Made by a program: the position numbers and the translations under genes. A model generated the notes under the pieces. That model had not been told where the DNA came from, ran no database searches, and worked only from the letters and a program-made list of their open reading frames with translations. This document shows, one piece after another, positions 51,893 through 60,864 of a DNA stretch of 64,000 nt. Position 1 is the first letter of the stretch, and every line of letters starts with the position of its first letter. Source of the DNA: CAZYSK01 sp964649415 (GTDB lineage: Bacteria; Chloroflexota; Anaerolineae; B4-G1); the NCBI GenBank assembly GCA_964649415.1, contig CAZYSK010000023.1, forward strand, positions 1 to 64,000. Direction: 5' to 3'.

Positions 51893-52891
51893 TCAACTGC
51901 CTGCTGCAGGAGCAGGAAGGGTTTCATCCTTCTCGCCCCGAATCTCCATCTGCACGCGGCGGCTGGGCCACAAGCCCTCCGGGCGGAGGATCATCATGGC
52001 GACCATCACAAAGCCCAGCCAGGCATCGCGCCAGGCTTTCAGCGGGCGGGAAAGTTCGGGTAACGTGACCATGCCCAGGGTGCCTACGAAGACGCCGGGG
52101 ATAGAGCCCGTGCCGCCGAGCACGACAACGCAGAACATGATCACCGATTCCAAGAACTTAGCCTGATCGGGCGAGATCACCGTGATCTTGGCTGCATACA
52201 GCGCGCCCGCCAACCCAGCCCAACCGGAGCCGAGCACGAAGGCCAGCAGTTTCACCCGAGTCGTGTCAATCCCCATCGCCTCGGCAGCCACCTCGTCCTC
52301 GCGCACGTACATCCAGGCCCGCCCCAGACGGGAGTTCTCCAAACGCTGCACTGCGGCGATCGTGACGATGAGGAAAAACAGAACGAGATAATAGTGATAG
52401 ATCGGCTCGCGCAGCACCAGGCCAAACAGCACAGGGCGATCAATGCTGCTCAGGCCGTTAGCACCGCCGGTGATGCCGAACAGGTTGTTGACCAACACCA
52501 GCCGTACGACCTCGCCGAAGGCGATGGTCACGATACACAGGTAGTCACCACGCAGATGCAGAATGGGCCGGGTAAGCAGGTAGCCAAATAGAGCCGACAC
52601 TCCTACGCTGGCAGGCAGAGTCAGCAGGATGGGGATGTCGAAGTGGAGATTCAGGAGCCCTGCCGTGTAGGCTCCCAGTGCATAGAAGGCAGCGTGGCCC
52701 AACTGGAACAGCCCGGCGTACCCAAGAATGATGTTGAGACTGAGGCCCAACATAGCATAGAGTGCAGTGCGCCACATTACAGAGCGCAAGTAATCGCTCA
52801 CCGGCAGCGGTAGCAGGACAGCCAGCATGACCAGGCCTACCTGCCACCAGAGCGAATTCACCTTTCGGAGGCGTGTCAGTATATTCTCCAT
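51893..52891 (-). CDS. livM: Branched-chain-type ABC transporter permease LivM (2)
   Basis: A 332-residue permease from the ATG at 52891 (MENILTRLRKVNSL), with GAGGCAGCG upstream. It has about nine helices, with the LivM marks GYAGLFQLGHAAFYALGAYT and the coupling loop AAEAMGIDTTRVKLLAFVLG. It lies 10 nt after livH2. It completes the second HAAT permease. Confidence 0.92.
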   Translation of the reverse strand: MENILTRLRKVNSLWWQVGLVMLAVLLPLPVSDYLRSVMWRTALYAMLGLSLNIILGYAGLFQLGHAAFYALGAYTAGLLNLHFDIPILLTLPASVGVSALFGYLLTRPILHLRGDYLCIVTIAFGEVVRLVLVNNLFGITGGANGLSSIDRPVLFGLVLREPIYHYYLVLFFLIVTIAAVQRLENSRLGRAWMYVREDEVAAEAMGIDTTRVKLLAFVLGSGWAGLAGALYAAKITVISPDQAKFLESVIMFCVVVLGGTGSIPGVFVGTLGMVTLPELSRPLKAWRDAWLGFVMVAMMILRPEGLWPSRRVQMEIRGEKDETLPAPAAGS

Positions 52892-52901
52892 CGCTGCCTC
52901 C

Positions 52902-53804
52902 TCACAGCTTTTCCGCGACCCGCTCGCCAAGCAAACCGGTAGGTCGGAAGATCAAGATCAGGATCAGAATCGCATAGGCGATGACGTCCTTCCATTGAGG
53001 CGACAGGTAGCCAGCCCCCAGGGTCTCGATAATGCCCAGGAGCATACCGCCGATCATCGCGCCGGGGATATTGCCGATGCCCCCCAGGATGGCAGCGATG
53101 AAGGCCTTCAAGCCAAACGCCCACCCCAACGTGAAGTCGAAGGAGCCGTAGTAGAGGGCCACGATCATACCCGCCACCCCGCCCAACCCCGGACCGATGA
53201 TGAAGACAACCGCGATAATGCGGTTGACGTCAATCCCCATCAACTTCGAGGTGTCGTGATCCAGCGAGACGGCACGCATGGCGGTTCCAATGCGGGTACG
53301 CTGTACGAAGAGGTACAGGGCCCCCATGAGCAGAAAGGAAATAGCTAGAACGACAGCCTGCATCACGCTGAAGTGCGCTCCACCCCATTCGACCCTCCCG
53401 GCGAGCGCAACGCCGTTTGGATAAGTCCTGTAGCTGGCTCCGTATATGTTCCGCGCCAAGCTCTCCAAGATGAAAGCCACCCCAAGCGCCGAGATCACCG
53501 GGGCCAGCCGTCCAGCCGAGCGCAAGGGACGATATGCCACCCGCTCCACCGCGACCCCGGCGACGGCCACCGTGACCAGGACGGCGACGACGGATGGCAC
53601 AATGGCCCAGGGGCTCGCCTGAGCCACCAGGGCTAGCACGACGTTCAGGCTGGTCAGGCCCAGGTAGGCGCCCCACATGAACAGGTCACCGTGGGCAAAG
53701 TTGATCAGTTTCAACACGCCATACACCATCGTGTAGCCCAGAGCGACCAGCGAGTAGAACGCACCGATGGTGATGCCGTTGATCATCTGCTGAAGAAATT
53801 GCAT
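52902..53804 (-). CDS. livH: Branched-chain-type ABC transporter permease LivH (2)
   Basis: A 300-residue permease with LivH marks GAFYSLVALGYTMVYGVLKL and NFAHGDLFMWGAY, and the coupling loop AMRAVSLDHDTSKLMGIDVN. GGGAGGACC precedes the ATG. Its gene follows the SBP2 gene after a hairpin (53863-53890) that probably lowers permease expression relative to the binding protein. Confidence 0.93.
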   Translation of the reverse strand: MQFLQQMINGITIGAFYSLVALGYTMVYGVLKLINFAHGDLFMWGAYLGLTSLNVVLALVAQASPWAIVPSVVAVLVTVAVAGVAVERVAYRPLRSAGRLAPVISALGVAFILESLARNIYGASYRTYPNGVALAGRVEWGGAHFSVMQAVVLAISFLLMGALYLFVQRTRIGTAMRAVSLDHDTSKLMGIDVNRIIAVVFIIGPGLGGVAGMIVALYYGSFDFTLGWAFGLKAFIAAILGGIGNIPGAMIGGMLLGIIETLGAGYLSPQWKDVIAYAILILILIFRPTGLLGERVAEKL

Positions 53805-53862
53805 GGGATAGGTCCTCCCTTCGTTGGCGTGAAGAGGCTTGCCCAGACATGAAACACCAAGA

Positions 53863-53890
53863 GGGGAGTTCGAGGAACCTCGAACTCCCC
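53863..53890 (-). terminator. Intercistronic hairpin between SBP2 and livH2
   Basis: GGGGAGTTCGAGG and CCTCGAACTCCCC form a perfect 13-bp inverted repeat with a 2-nt centre. It sits 19 nt after the SBP2 stop on the minus strand and is followed by a T-containing but not T-rich stretch. Such elements after binding-protein genes act as partial terminators or mRNA 3'-end stabilisers. Confidence 0.65.
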
Positions 53891-53909
53891 GTCTCTTGTG
53901 CCGCTAGGC

Positions 53910-55058
53910 CTATGGCTGTTCTGGGTTGACGACGAAGTTTCCGCCCTCGTCTATGATGTAGGCCAGGTGGATGGTGCCCAGCCGGTCACCCTTCTCGTCC
54001 CAGCCCAGGATCGGGCCGGTGATGCCATTGATGTCTTTCGCCTCTTCGTGGAGGAACTTGGCCAGGACCTCGGAGTCGGTCGACTCGGTCTCCTCGATGG
54101 CGTAGCGGATGACGTTGAATGCCTCGGCTGCCATCATCCACCACACACTATCGGGCGACTCGCCGTACTCGGCCTCGAAGTCAGCCACGAACTGCCTCGC
54201 CTCGGGGTAATCCACGTCCTTGGGCAGTGGCTCAGTGGTGATGTAGGTGCCCGCAGCGTTCTCCACCCCGGCGATCTGGATCAGCTCGGGGTTGTTCGAA
54301 GCATTGCCCATCACCCAGGTCAGATCCAGGCCCAGTTCGCCGCCCTGCTTGAGCAGCAGCCCGCCCTGAGCGTGATAGCCGGTGAAGTAGACCGCGTCCA
54401 ACCCTGCCCCGCCGATGTTGGTGAGGATAGGTGTGAAATCCGTGTCGTCGGGGTTGATGGCGTCATAGAACACCACATTGAGCCCCATCTCCTCCGCGTA
54501 GCGCTTCGTGTGCTCGGCCAGACCCTGAGCATACGTGGAGTTGTCGTGCAGGATACCGAAGTTCTGCACCCCCAGCACGTCGCTGGCGAACGTGGCCGCA
54601 AACAGGCCCTGACGGTCGTCCAGGAAGCAGACGCGGAAGAAGCGCTCGAAGCCCTTTTCAGTGAGGCGTGTAGCCGTAGAGGACGGCGTAACGTGGAACA
54701 GGCCCGCATCGTTATAGATCTCCGACGCAGGTTCCGTGGCGGTGGAGTTGTAGGCGCCGATAACAGCCACGACCTCGGCATCCACCAGGCGCTGCGCCAC
54801 CAGCGCGGCCTGGGTCGGGTCACCGGCGTCGTCCTCGATGACCAACTCGATCTGACGTCCCAGCAAGCCGCCAGCCTCGTTCGTCTGATCAACGAGCAGC
54901 TTGACAGCTTTCTCGAAACCCTGGCCCTCGTAGGCATAGTCGCCAGTCATAGGGCCCTCAAGGCCAAGCTTGATCGTACCGGACTCTTTCTTGCAGCCCG
55001 TAAAAACGGACAGAACCGAAACAAGCACCAGAAGCAACAAAGCAAGCTTTTTAGACAT
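53910..55058 (-). CDS. Branched-chain-type substrate-binding lipoprotein (LivJ-type) 2
   Basis: A 382-residue lipoprotein with a signal LLLLVLVSVLSVFTGC (Cys at about 21) and one type I binding fold: IKLGLEGPMTGDYAYEGQG, ELVIEDDAGDPTQAALVAQR, VIGAYNSTATEPAS and VYFTGYHAQGGLLLKQ. The ligand-contact Ser/Thr and Tyr positions typical of amino-acid binding proteins are present. GGAGGAGAATC precedes the ATG. The gene heads the operon SBP2-livHMGF2-ocd-DAO2, with a consensus promoter about 460 nt upstream. Confidence 0.92.
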   Translation of the reverse strand: MSKKLALLLLVLVSVLSVFTGCKKESGTIKLGLEGPMTGDYAYEGQGFEKAVKLLVDQTNEAGGLLGRQIELVIEDDAGDPTQAALVAQRLVDAEVVAVIGAYNSTATEPASEIYNDAGLFHVTPSSTATRLTEKGFERFFRVCFLDDRQGLFAATFASDVLGVQNFGILHDNSTYAQGLAEHTKRYAEEMGLNVVFYDAINPDDTDFTPILTNIGGAGLDAVYFTGYHAQGGLLLKQGGELGLDLTWVMGNASNNPELIQIAGVENAAGTYITTEPLPKDVDYPEARQFVADFEAEYGESPDSVWWMMAAEAFNVIRYAIEETESTDSEVLAKFLHEEAKDINGITGPILGWDEKGDRLGTIHLAYIIDEGGNFVVNPEQP

Positions 55059-55297
55059 GATTCTCCTCCATTTGGTCTGATGAGCGGCGGTACAGCCCCT
55101 GATACGATCAGGGGAAACACGTTGCTTCGCGCTGTGCTGATTCGCTCAATATCCCCTCCTTTCTGGCCTGCGCTCCCGCTGAGAAAACGGACGTCCGACC
55201 GTCTACCCCCGACCGCCGCAATTCCGATGGCGCGAGGTCGGCACCGTCCGCGGTCGACGTCGGCAGCGTCCGCCGCGTCCCGTATTTTAACGGGGAA

Positions 55298-55480
55298 TGG
55301 AAACGCCAACAGATCGTACGGGCACACCGAGGCCATGCTGAAGCCGCCAGAGACGTGAGGCCACGTCCCTGGAAACGGCGCCCTTGCCGGGAGCATCGAG
55401 ACAAACGCGGAACGCCTTCGGGAAAAGCGCGGGGATCGCGCCCCTAGGCTGGAAACGTGCGAGAGATAGGCTGAGTGTCT
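55298..55480 (-). promoter_or_regulatory. Structured leader with three CGTTTCCA-hairpin modules
   Basis: On the minus strand CGTTTCCA occurs at 55457-55450, 55377-55370 and 55305-55298, spaced 80 and 72 nt. Each is followed by an inverted repeat (for example GACGTGGCCTCACGTC after the second and CCCGTTAAAATACGGG after the third), although their stem sequences differ. The region belongs to the leader of the SBP2 transcript. The rest of 55059-55587 contains palindromic repeat fragments and no convincing gene. Confidence 0.45.
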
Positions 55481-55522
55481 TGGCCCACTCGAGCCTGCGG
55501 AAAAACCCGGCAAGACAGACTG

Positions 55523-55551
55523 ATAATACAAGTAATCCCCCAACTTGTCAA
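55523..55551 (-). promoter_or_regulatory. Consensus sigma-70-type promoter for the SBP2-livHMGF2 operon
   Basis: TTGACA (55551-55546), a 17-nt spacer and TATTAT (55528-55523) on the minus strand. It would give a long leader of about 450 nt before the SBP2 start at 55058. Confidence 0.75.
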
Positions 55552-55587
55552 ATCGGCCTGACCAAGCCCTCTTCTGATTCGCGCACT

Positions 55588-56745
55588 TTACTTCAGTTTC
55601 TCCTCCCCCCCAAACTCACGGTACGGGTTCAGTTCGTCCAGGATTGCCTCATCCCCGGGCGTGAGGTCATCCCGCACCATCCGGGTCAACAGCGCGCCCA
55701 CCCCTGGCCCCAACATGTAGCCCTGTCCACACATACCCACGGCACAGATGTATCCATCCAGTCCGTGGGCACGCCCCACGATGGGGAACCCGTCGGGCGT
55801 CATCGGGTACAGGCCCCGCCAGGTACGCCGCACCTTGATATTGGCCAGTTTAGGCATCAGGTCGACCATGCGCCGGGCGATCATGGGCAGGAAGACGGAT
55901 GTCTCCCGCCGGTCGGTGCCGACGATCGGGGGATCGGGCGTGATACAGAACACGACCGGACCGGGCCTGTGCTGGTAGAAGTAGTAATTCCGGGAGCCCT
56001 CGGCAGGCCGGATGTCCACCACCATCGGCTCCAGAAAACGAGCCACTGGCTCGGTGATGCCCGCCTCGTGGCTGTCCGGCGTCACCGGCACTTCCAGCCC
56101 GGCCATCTGAGCCAATGTACGCGCCCAGGGGCCGGCGGCGTTGATGACCGTACCCGTGGCATAGCCCCCCTTGTCCGTACGCACCCCGACCACCCGCCCC
56201 CGGCGGAGGATCACGCCGGTGACCCGCTCGCGGAAACGAAACTCCGCCCCCCGCGCCCGCGCCTGGGTGTAGAAAGCATGGGCACTCAAGAGCGGCGAGG
56301 CAGATCCATCGCCGGGCGAATACGTCCCACCGATGAGGCTGTCGGGACTCAGGTCCGGGATGACCTCTAGAAGGCTATCCCGATCCAGCCAGCGGATATC
56401 CAGGCCAAAGGATTGCTGGACCTTCAGCAGGTCTTTCAGAACTTGCTCATCCTGTTCCCGGTAGGCGACGAATGAGTAACCACCTTGATACCATTCGATG
56501 TCGTCGCCGTAGATTTCCTGCCAGGTGGAGAAAACGTCAATGGACTTGATACACAGGCGGATCTTGGAGGGAGCGGAGTGGGTGGCACGAATACCGCCGA
56601 TGGCGGCCTTGTTGGAACCCTGGCCGGGCCCGGCGAACTGATCGATGACGAGCGGCTTGAGCCCTGCCTGGGCCATGAAGAAGGCAGCCGGAGTGCCGAC
56701 ACTCCCAGCGCCAACGATAATGACATCGTACACTTTTGTAGTCAC
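55588..56745 (-). CDS. FAD-dependent oxidoreductase, DAO family (3)
   Basis: A 385-residue flavoprotein starting at a GTG (MTTKVYDVIIVGAGSVG) with AGGAGGCATAC upstream. The FAD motif GAGSVG lies at about 12-17, NKAAIGGIRATHSAPSKIR is the typical DAO insertion, and the C-terminus has GYICAVGMCGQGYMLGPGVG. This form, with a GxxxQGxxxxP-like ending, is closest to beta subunits of sarcosine-oxidase-like or dye-linked proline dehydrogenase complexes. Its gene follows the 710-residue multi-domain oxidoreductase, its probable partner, separated by a palindrome array (56766-56880). Confidence 0.85.
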   Translation of the reverse strand: MTTKVYDVIIVGAGSVGTPAAFFMAQAGLKPLVIDQFAGPGQGSNKAAIGGIRATHSAPSKIRLCIKSIDVFSTWQEIYGDDIEWYQGGYSFVAYREQDEQVLKDLLKVQQSFGLDIRWLDRDSLLEVIPDLSPDSLIGGTYSPGDGSASPLLSAHAFYTQARARGAEFRFRERVTGVILRRGRVVGVRTDKGGYATGTVINAAGPWARTLAQMAGLEVPVTPDSHEAGITEPVARFLEPMVVDIRPAEGSRNYYFYQHRPGPVVFCITPDPPIVGTDRRETSVFLPMIARRMVDLMPKLANIKVRRTWRGLYPMTPDGFPIVGRAHGLDGYICAVGMCGQGYMLGPGVGALLTRMVRDDLTPGDEAILDELNPYREFGGEEKLK

Positions 56746-56765
56746 GTATGCCTCCTCATGCCGGG

Positions 56766-56880
56766 TGCGCCATCATCCCTACAAAGGCGCCATTCTGATG
56801 GCGCGCCATCATCCCTACAGAGGCGCCATTCTGATGGCGCGCGCCATCATCCTTACAAAGGCGCCATTCTGATGGCGCGA
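56766..56880. repeat. Palindromic repeat array (GCGCCATTCTGATGGCGC)
   Basis: Three copies of the GGCGCCATTCTGATGGCGC hairpin with CATCATCCCTACA-type tails lie between the DAO3 gene and the larger oxidoreductase gene. The T variant of the loop is shared with the copies at 43745-43830 and 29279-29297. Confidence 0.82.
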
Positions 56881-56898
56881 CGTCGCCCCCACCCCTGA

Positions 56899-59031
56899 CT
56901 ACATGCCCCCCTCGTCCAAATCCGTCGCGTGGACTACCCGCGCTTCCTCGGCCGGCCCATCTCCAGAAGCAACGCCGGCGAGGACGCCCAGGGATACCTC
57001 AATGAAGAGCGGGCGACGCGTGCTCTCGACCATGTCCGCTGGCGAAACCCCCTCCTCGCGGAACAGCCGCTTGATCAGGTTGGTGCAGGTTTTGCCCCCA
57101 CAGGCCCCCATCCCGGCACGTGTCACAGCCTTGATGTGGTTCATGTCCCGCACGCCGGATCGAATGAGCGCGCGGATCTCCCCCGCCGTCACCCGTTCGC
57201 AGCGGCAGATAATCTCGTCGTCGGCGACTCGCTCGACGTACTGTGCCACCGGCTCGGCTACCCAGGGCTGCTGCACGCGGATGCCGGCGATGTGCTTGGC
57301 AATCTCGTGGGGGGCCTTCACCCGCACCAGAAGCGCCCGGTCAGTGAACCTCGGGGCTTGCACCTTCACCACTTCCACGTTGCCCAGCACCGCCCCCTCT
57401 GTATCGAGCACCGTCACCACGTCCCCCTCGCGGATCGAGTCAGACGGAAACTCATGGGGGATCGTCACCGTCGGATATTTGGCATCCTTTCGGTAGTCCA
57501 CCAGCGTGATCGCCAGGCCGGGGCAGATCGCAACGCACTGCGCACAGCCGGTGCACCCCTCGCCCACGTACTCGGGCAACCCCCGGATGTCATCCCCCTC
57601 GATGACGATGCAGCCCTGAGGGCAGACGGACGTGCACGGGTTACAGGGGATCTCCTGAGCACAATGGAGCACCGGGAAGACACCCGACTCCATCTCGGGA
57701 ATGTCCTCAGTGACCACCGCGCCGGGTTTGGACTTGAGCACTTCGGCGGTGCGATGCCACTCCAGCGGCACCTCCCCAACGTCTCTCCCCAGGGCCTTGG
57801 CGACCTCCAGGCCCCGGATACGGCCGGTGAACATCGCCGCCGAGGCCTCGGCGATTTCCTCCGCATCCCCTGCCGCGTGAACCGGCAGACCGAACTCCCG
57901 CGCCTTGTGCACGAACTCATCCACCGGGTCGAGCCCCACGGCGACCAAGATCGTATCGCACGTAAACGTCTTCTCTGTGCCAGGGATGGATCGCCAGTTC
58001 TCGTCGAGTTGAGCGATGGTGGCCGATTCCACCTCTTGATCTCCATTGGCGCTGAGGATGGTGTGGGAAAGATATATGGGGATCCCCATACGGGCCAGCT
58101 TGTCCTTGTGGACTTTGTAGCCAGAGCACTCAGGCAATGCCTCACACAGGCCGACGACCTGGATGCCAGCCTGCAGGGCATGATAACCTGCGATCAGGCC
58201 GACGTTCCCACCGCCGACGATGAACAGCCGCCCCGTGGGCCGTACCAGGTCTCGATTGGCCAGCGTCTGGAAAGCCCCCGCACCGTAGACGCCCGGCAAC
58301 GTGTTCCCCCTGAAGGCCAATGATTTCTCCCGCGCGCCGGTGGCTACCAGCAAGATATGAGGCTGGACGACGACGAAACGCCCCTCTCGCAGGATCTGGA
58401 CTTTCCGATCTGAGAAGACGGCCAGGGCCGTGCTGTTGAGCCAAACCTGGACGTTCTCGAACTGGCGCACGTCACGTTCTAACTTGGTGGCGATGTCGAT
58501 GCCCCGTGTCCCGGCGTAGCATGCATCGATGGAGCCGAAGAACTTGTGGGTCTGGAGGACTAGCTTGCCGCCGAGCCGATGCTTGTCGTCCAGGATAAGC
58601 GTGCGTACGCCGGCCTTGCCCAGTTCGATGGCCGCCGAAAGACCCGCCGGGCCGCCGCCGATGATCAGACACTCAACCTCGGCGATTTCCACGGGCCGCA
58701 TGCCGGGCACGGTGTGGACGTCAGGGAGAACCGGCTTTCCCTCCATCGGCTCGACGCACATCCCGGGCCGAAGGGGCGTCATGCAGGCCTTGACGGGCAG
58801 GCCATCCGCCACGACCAGGCACTGAGCACACTGGCCGTTGGCGCAGAAAATGCCCTGGGGCGCGCCGTCCTTGTGGTGATGGCCGAAGATGCGCACGCCG
58901 TTAGCAAAAAGGGCCGAGGCGATTGTCTCTCCCTCACGGGCACACATCGCCTGGCCCTGCCAGGTGAACTCGATCTCCGGCCATTCCTCGACCGCTATGA
59001 TGGGATGCTCTTGGATGCGATGATCCGCCAC
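56899..59031 (-). CDS. Multi-cofactor FAD/NAD(P) oxidoreductase with [2Fe-2S] and 4Fe-4S domains
   Basis: A 710-residue protein from a GTG at 59031 with AGGAGGTG upstream. The N-terminal 2Fe-2S domain (about 10-100) has CANGQCAQCLV and CMTPLRPGM. The pyridine-nucleotide/FAD region (about 110-440) has IIGGGPAGLSAAIELGKAG and FIVGGGNVGLIAG. A ferredoxin-like insert has CAQEIPCNPCTSVCPQGC and CTGCAQCVAICP, two [4Fe-4S] clusters. A BFD-type [2Fe-2S] domain (about 610-665) has CRCERVTAGEIRALI and GACGGKTC. The layout matches alpha subunits of HcnA/B-, opine- or proline-dehydrogenase-type complexes. With DAO3 it probably forms an amine-oxidising dehydrogenase. Confidence 0.87.
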   Translation of the reverse strand: MADHRIQEHPIIAVEEWPEIEFTWQGQAMCAREGETIASALFANGVRIFGHHHKDGAPQGIFCANGQCAQCLVVADGLPVKACMTPLRPGMCVEPMEGKPVLPDVHTVPGMRPVEIAEVECLIIGGGPAGLSAAIELGKAGVRTLILDDKHRLGGKLVLQTHKFFGSIDACYAGTRGIDIATKLERDVRQFENVQVWLNSTALAVFSDRKVQILREGRFVVVQPHILLVATGAREKSLAFRGNTLPGVYGAGAFQTLANRDLVRPTGRLFIVGGGNVGLIAGYHALQAGIQVVGLCEALPECSGYKVHKDKLARMGIPIYLSHTILSANGDQEVESATIAQLDENWRSIPGTEKTFTCDTILVAVGLDPVDEFVHKAREFGLPVHAAGDAEEIAEASAAMFTGRIRGLEVAKALGRDVGEVPLEWHRTAEVLKSKPGAVVTEDIPEMESGVFPVLHCAQEIPCNPCTSVCPQGCIVIEGDDIRGLPEYVGEGCTGCAQCVAICPGLAITLVDYRKDAKYPTVTIPHEFPSDSIREGDVVTVLDTEGAVLGNVEVVKVQAPRFTDRALLVRVKAPHEIAKHIAGIRVQQPWVAEPVAQYVERVADDEIICRCERVTAGEIRALIRSGVRDMNHIKAVTRAGMGACGGKTCTNLIKRLFREEGVSPADMVESTRRPLFIEVSLGVLAGVASGDGPAEEARVVHATDLDEGGM

Positions 59032-59374
59032 TCGGCACCTCCTTGTCACGTCCACGAGGCTTCCTTACGTATGGCAACTATGGGCCGCGATTATACATGC
59101 TACAGGAAGGACCAGCGGATAGCAAGTGTCATGTCTCACCCAACAAACAGGCATATGTCAGTATTGGCGCCGGTCACCGGTCACCCTGGCCAGGAGCGCC
59201 GTACGCAGCGGCGCACTCGATCCGAGACGGGTATGGGCAGGCCTGCACACCGGCGGTTTCCCTCCACTCTGATTTGGGGTAAAATCAAGTGCCTGCACGG
59301 GGTCACTCGCCACTCCCGGCCCAATCTCTGGGCATTGAGCGGGCGGCGGACTGGAGTCTACGGAGGTGCAACCC
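59032..59374. other. Divergent intergenic region upstream of purB
   Basis: About 340 bp between the diverging oxidoreductase and purB genes. A possible -10 TAAAAT lies at 59280-59285 on the plus strand without a convincing -35. No RNA gene or coding sequence is evident. Confidence 0.4.
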
Positions 59375-60793
59375 ATGGGACAACCGCCAAAGACCGATCA
59401 CTTCACGCACGAGACGTTTCTTTCGCCCTTCACGTGGCGCTATGGCTCCCAGGAGATGCGGGCCATCTGGAGCGAGATGCACAAGCGGCGTCTCTGGCGG
59501 CGGGTGTGGACGGCACTGGCAGGGGCACAGCGCCAGGCCGGTCTCGTCACGGCCGAGCAACTGGCCGATCTGCAGGCACACGCGGCGGACGTGGACCTGG
59601 CTCGCACTGCCCAGCTCGAGGCCGAGATCCACCACGACTTGATGGCCGAACTCCGGACGTTTGCCGAACAGTGCCCCATCGGCGGCCCGGTGCTCCACCT
59701 GGGAGCCACCAGCGCCGACATTGAAGACAACGCGGACGTGCTGCGCACCCGCGAGGCCCTCGACTTGCTGATTGGACGGCTACGCGCGCTCCTGAGCGAC
59801 CTGGCCGACCGCATCGAGGCACACGCCGATCAGGTGTGCATGGGCTTCACGCACCTGCAACCGGCAGAGCCGACTACCGTCGGCCACCGGCTGGCGATCT
59901 ACGGTCAGGATCTGCTGGAGGACTATCACGAACTCCGCCGGCTGCGGCAGCACATCCGGGGCAAGGGGATCAAGGGCGCAGTAGGCACCGGGGCCGCCTA
60001 CGCGCAACTGCTCCAGGGCACGGGGATGTCGCCCGCCGAACTGGAAGCCCGCGTGCTGGCCGACTTAGGGATAGAAGCGTTCACCGTCGCCACGCAGGTG
60101 TACCCGCGCAAGCAGGACTATCGTGTGTTGACCGTGCTGGCGGGCATAGCGGCATCCATCTACCGCTTCGCCTTCGACCTGCGCATACTGCAGTCACCGC
60201 CTATCGGGGAGTGGAGCGAGCCCTTCGGCAAGCGGCAGGTAGGCTCGTCCGCGATGCCCTTCAAACGCAACCCCATCAACGCGGAGAACATGGACGGCCT
60301 GGCTCGCTACGTCACAGCGCTGGCCCGGGTGGCATGGGACAACGCCGCCCATTCCCTGCTGGAGCGCACACTGGACGACAAGGGCAACCGGCGCATCATC
60401 CTGCCGGGCGCGTTTCTGGCGAGCGACGAACTGGTTCTGCGGGCCCATCGGGTTCTGCGAGGGCTGCTCATTCGCGACGAGGCGACAGCACATAACCTGG
60501 CCGTCTATGGCACCTTTGCTGCCACAGAGCGGCTGCTGATGGAGCTGGCACGGGCCGGGGCCGACCGCCAGGCGATGCACGAACAGATCCGACAGGCCGC
60601 GATGCTCGCCTGGGACGCCGTGCAACGGGGAGAACCTAACCCGCTGGCCGACCTGCTGACAGCCGATCCACAAGTGCTGCGCTACCTGCCCGCCGGGCGC
60701 GTGCGCGACTTGCTCGACGCCACGAACCACGTAGGCGACGCGCCGGAGAGGGCGCGACAGATGGCGGACGCGATGCGCACCTACGTCAAGTGA
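59375..60793 (+). CDS. purB: Adenylosuccinate lyase
   Basis: A 472-residue member of the fumarase/aspartase superfamily. HLGATSADIEDNADVLRTRE carries the second active-site block, FTHLQPAEPTTVGHR the third region, and the superfamily signature GSSAMPFKRNP lies near residue 288. The enzyme splits SAICAR and adenylosuccinate in purine synthesis. ACGGAGGTGC precedes the ATG at 59375; an ATG three codons earlier lies too close to the binding site. Length fits PurB. It faces away from the catabolic island and marks the return to housekeeping genes. Confidence 0.9.
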   Translation: MGQPPKTDHFTHETFLSPFTWRYGSQEMRAIWSEMHKRRLWRRVWTALAGAQRQAGLVTAEQLADLQAHAADVDLARTAQLEAEIHHDLMAELRTFAEQCPIGGPVLHLGATSADIEDNADVLRTREALDLLIGRLRALLSDLADRIEAHADQVCMGFTHLQPAEPTTVGHRLAIYGQDLLEDYHELRRLRQHIRGKGIKGAVGTGAAYAQLLQGTGMSPAELEARVLADLGIEAFTVATQVYPRKQDYRVLTVLAGIAASIYRFAFDLRILQSPPIGEWSEPFGKRQVGSSAMPFKRNPINAENMDGLARYVTALARVAWDNAAHSLLERTLDDKGNRRIILPGAFLASDELVLRAHRVLRGLLIRDEATAHNLAVYGTFAATERLLMELARAGADRQAMHEQIRQAAMLAWDAVQRGEPNPLADLLTADPQVLRYLPAGRVRDLLDATNHVGDAPERARQMADAMRTYVK

Positions 60794-60864
60794 CTCTGTG
60801 GCCGTTTGCCCATCCCCCCATGGTGATGTACAATCGGTCCACAGGGTGGGCAAAGGAGCTGTCT

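Noticed and set aside
55298..55457. CRISPR repeats ending in TGGAAAC on the plus strand
   Set aside because: Only the last eight bases are shared among the three units; CRISPR repeats should be nearly identical over their full length.
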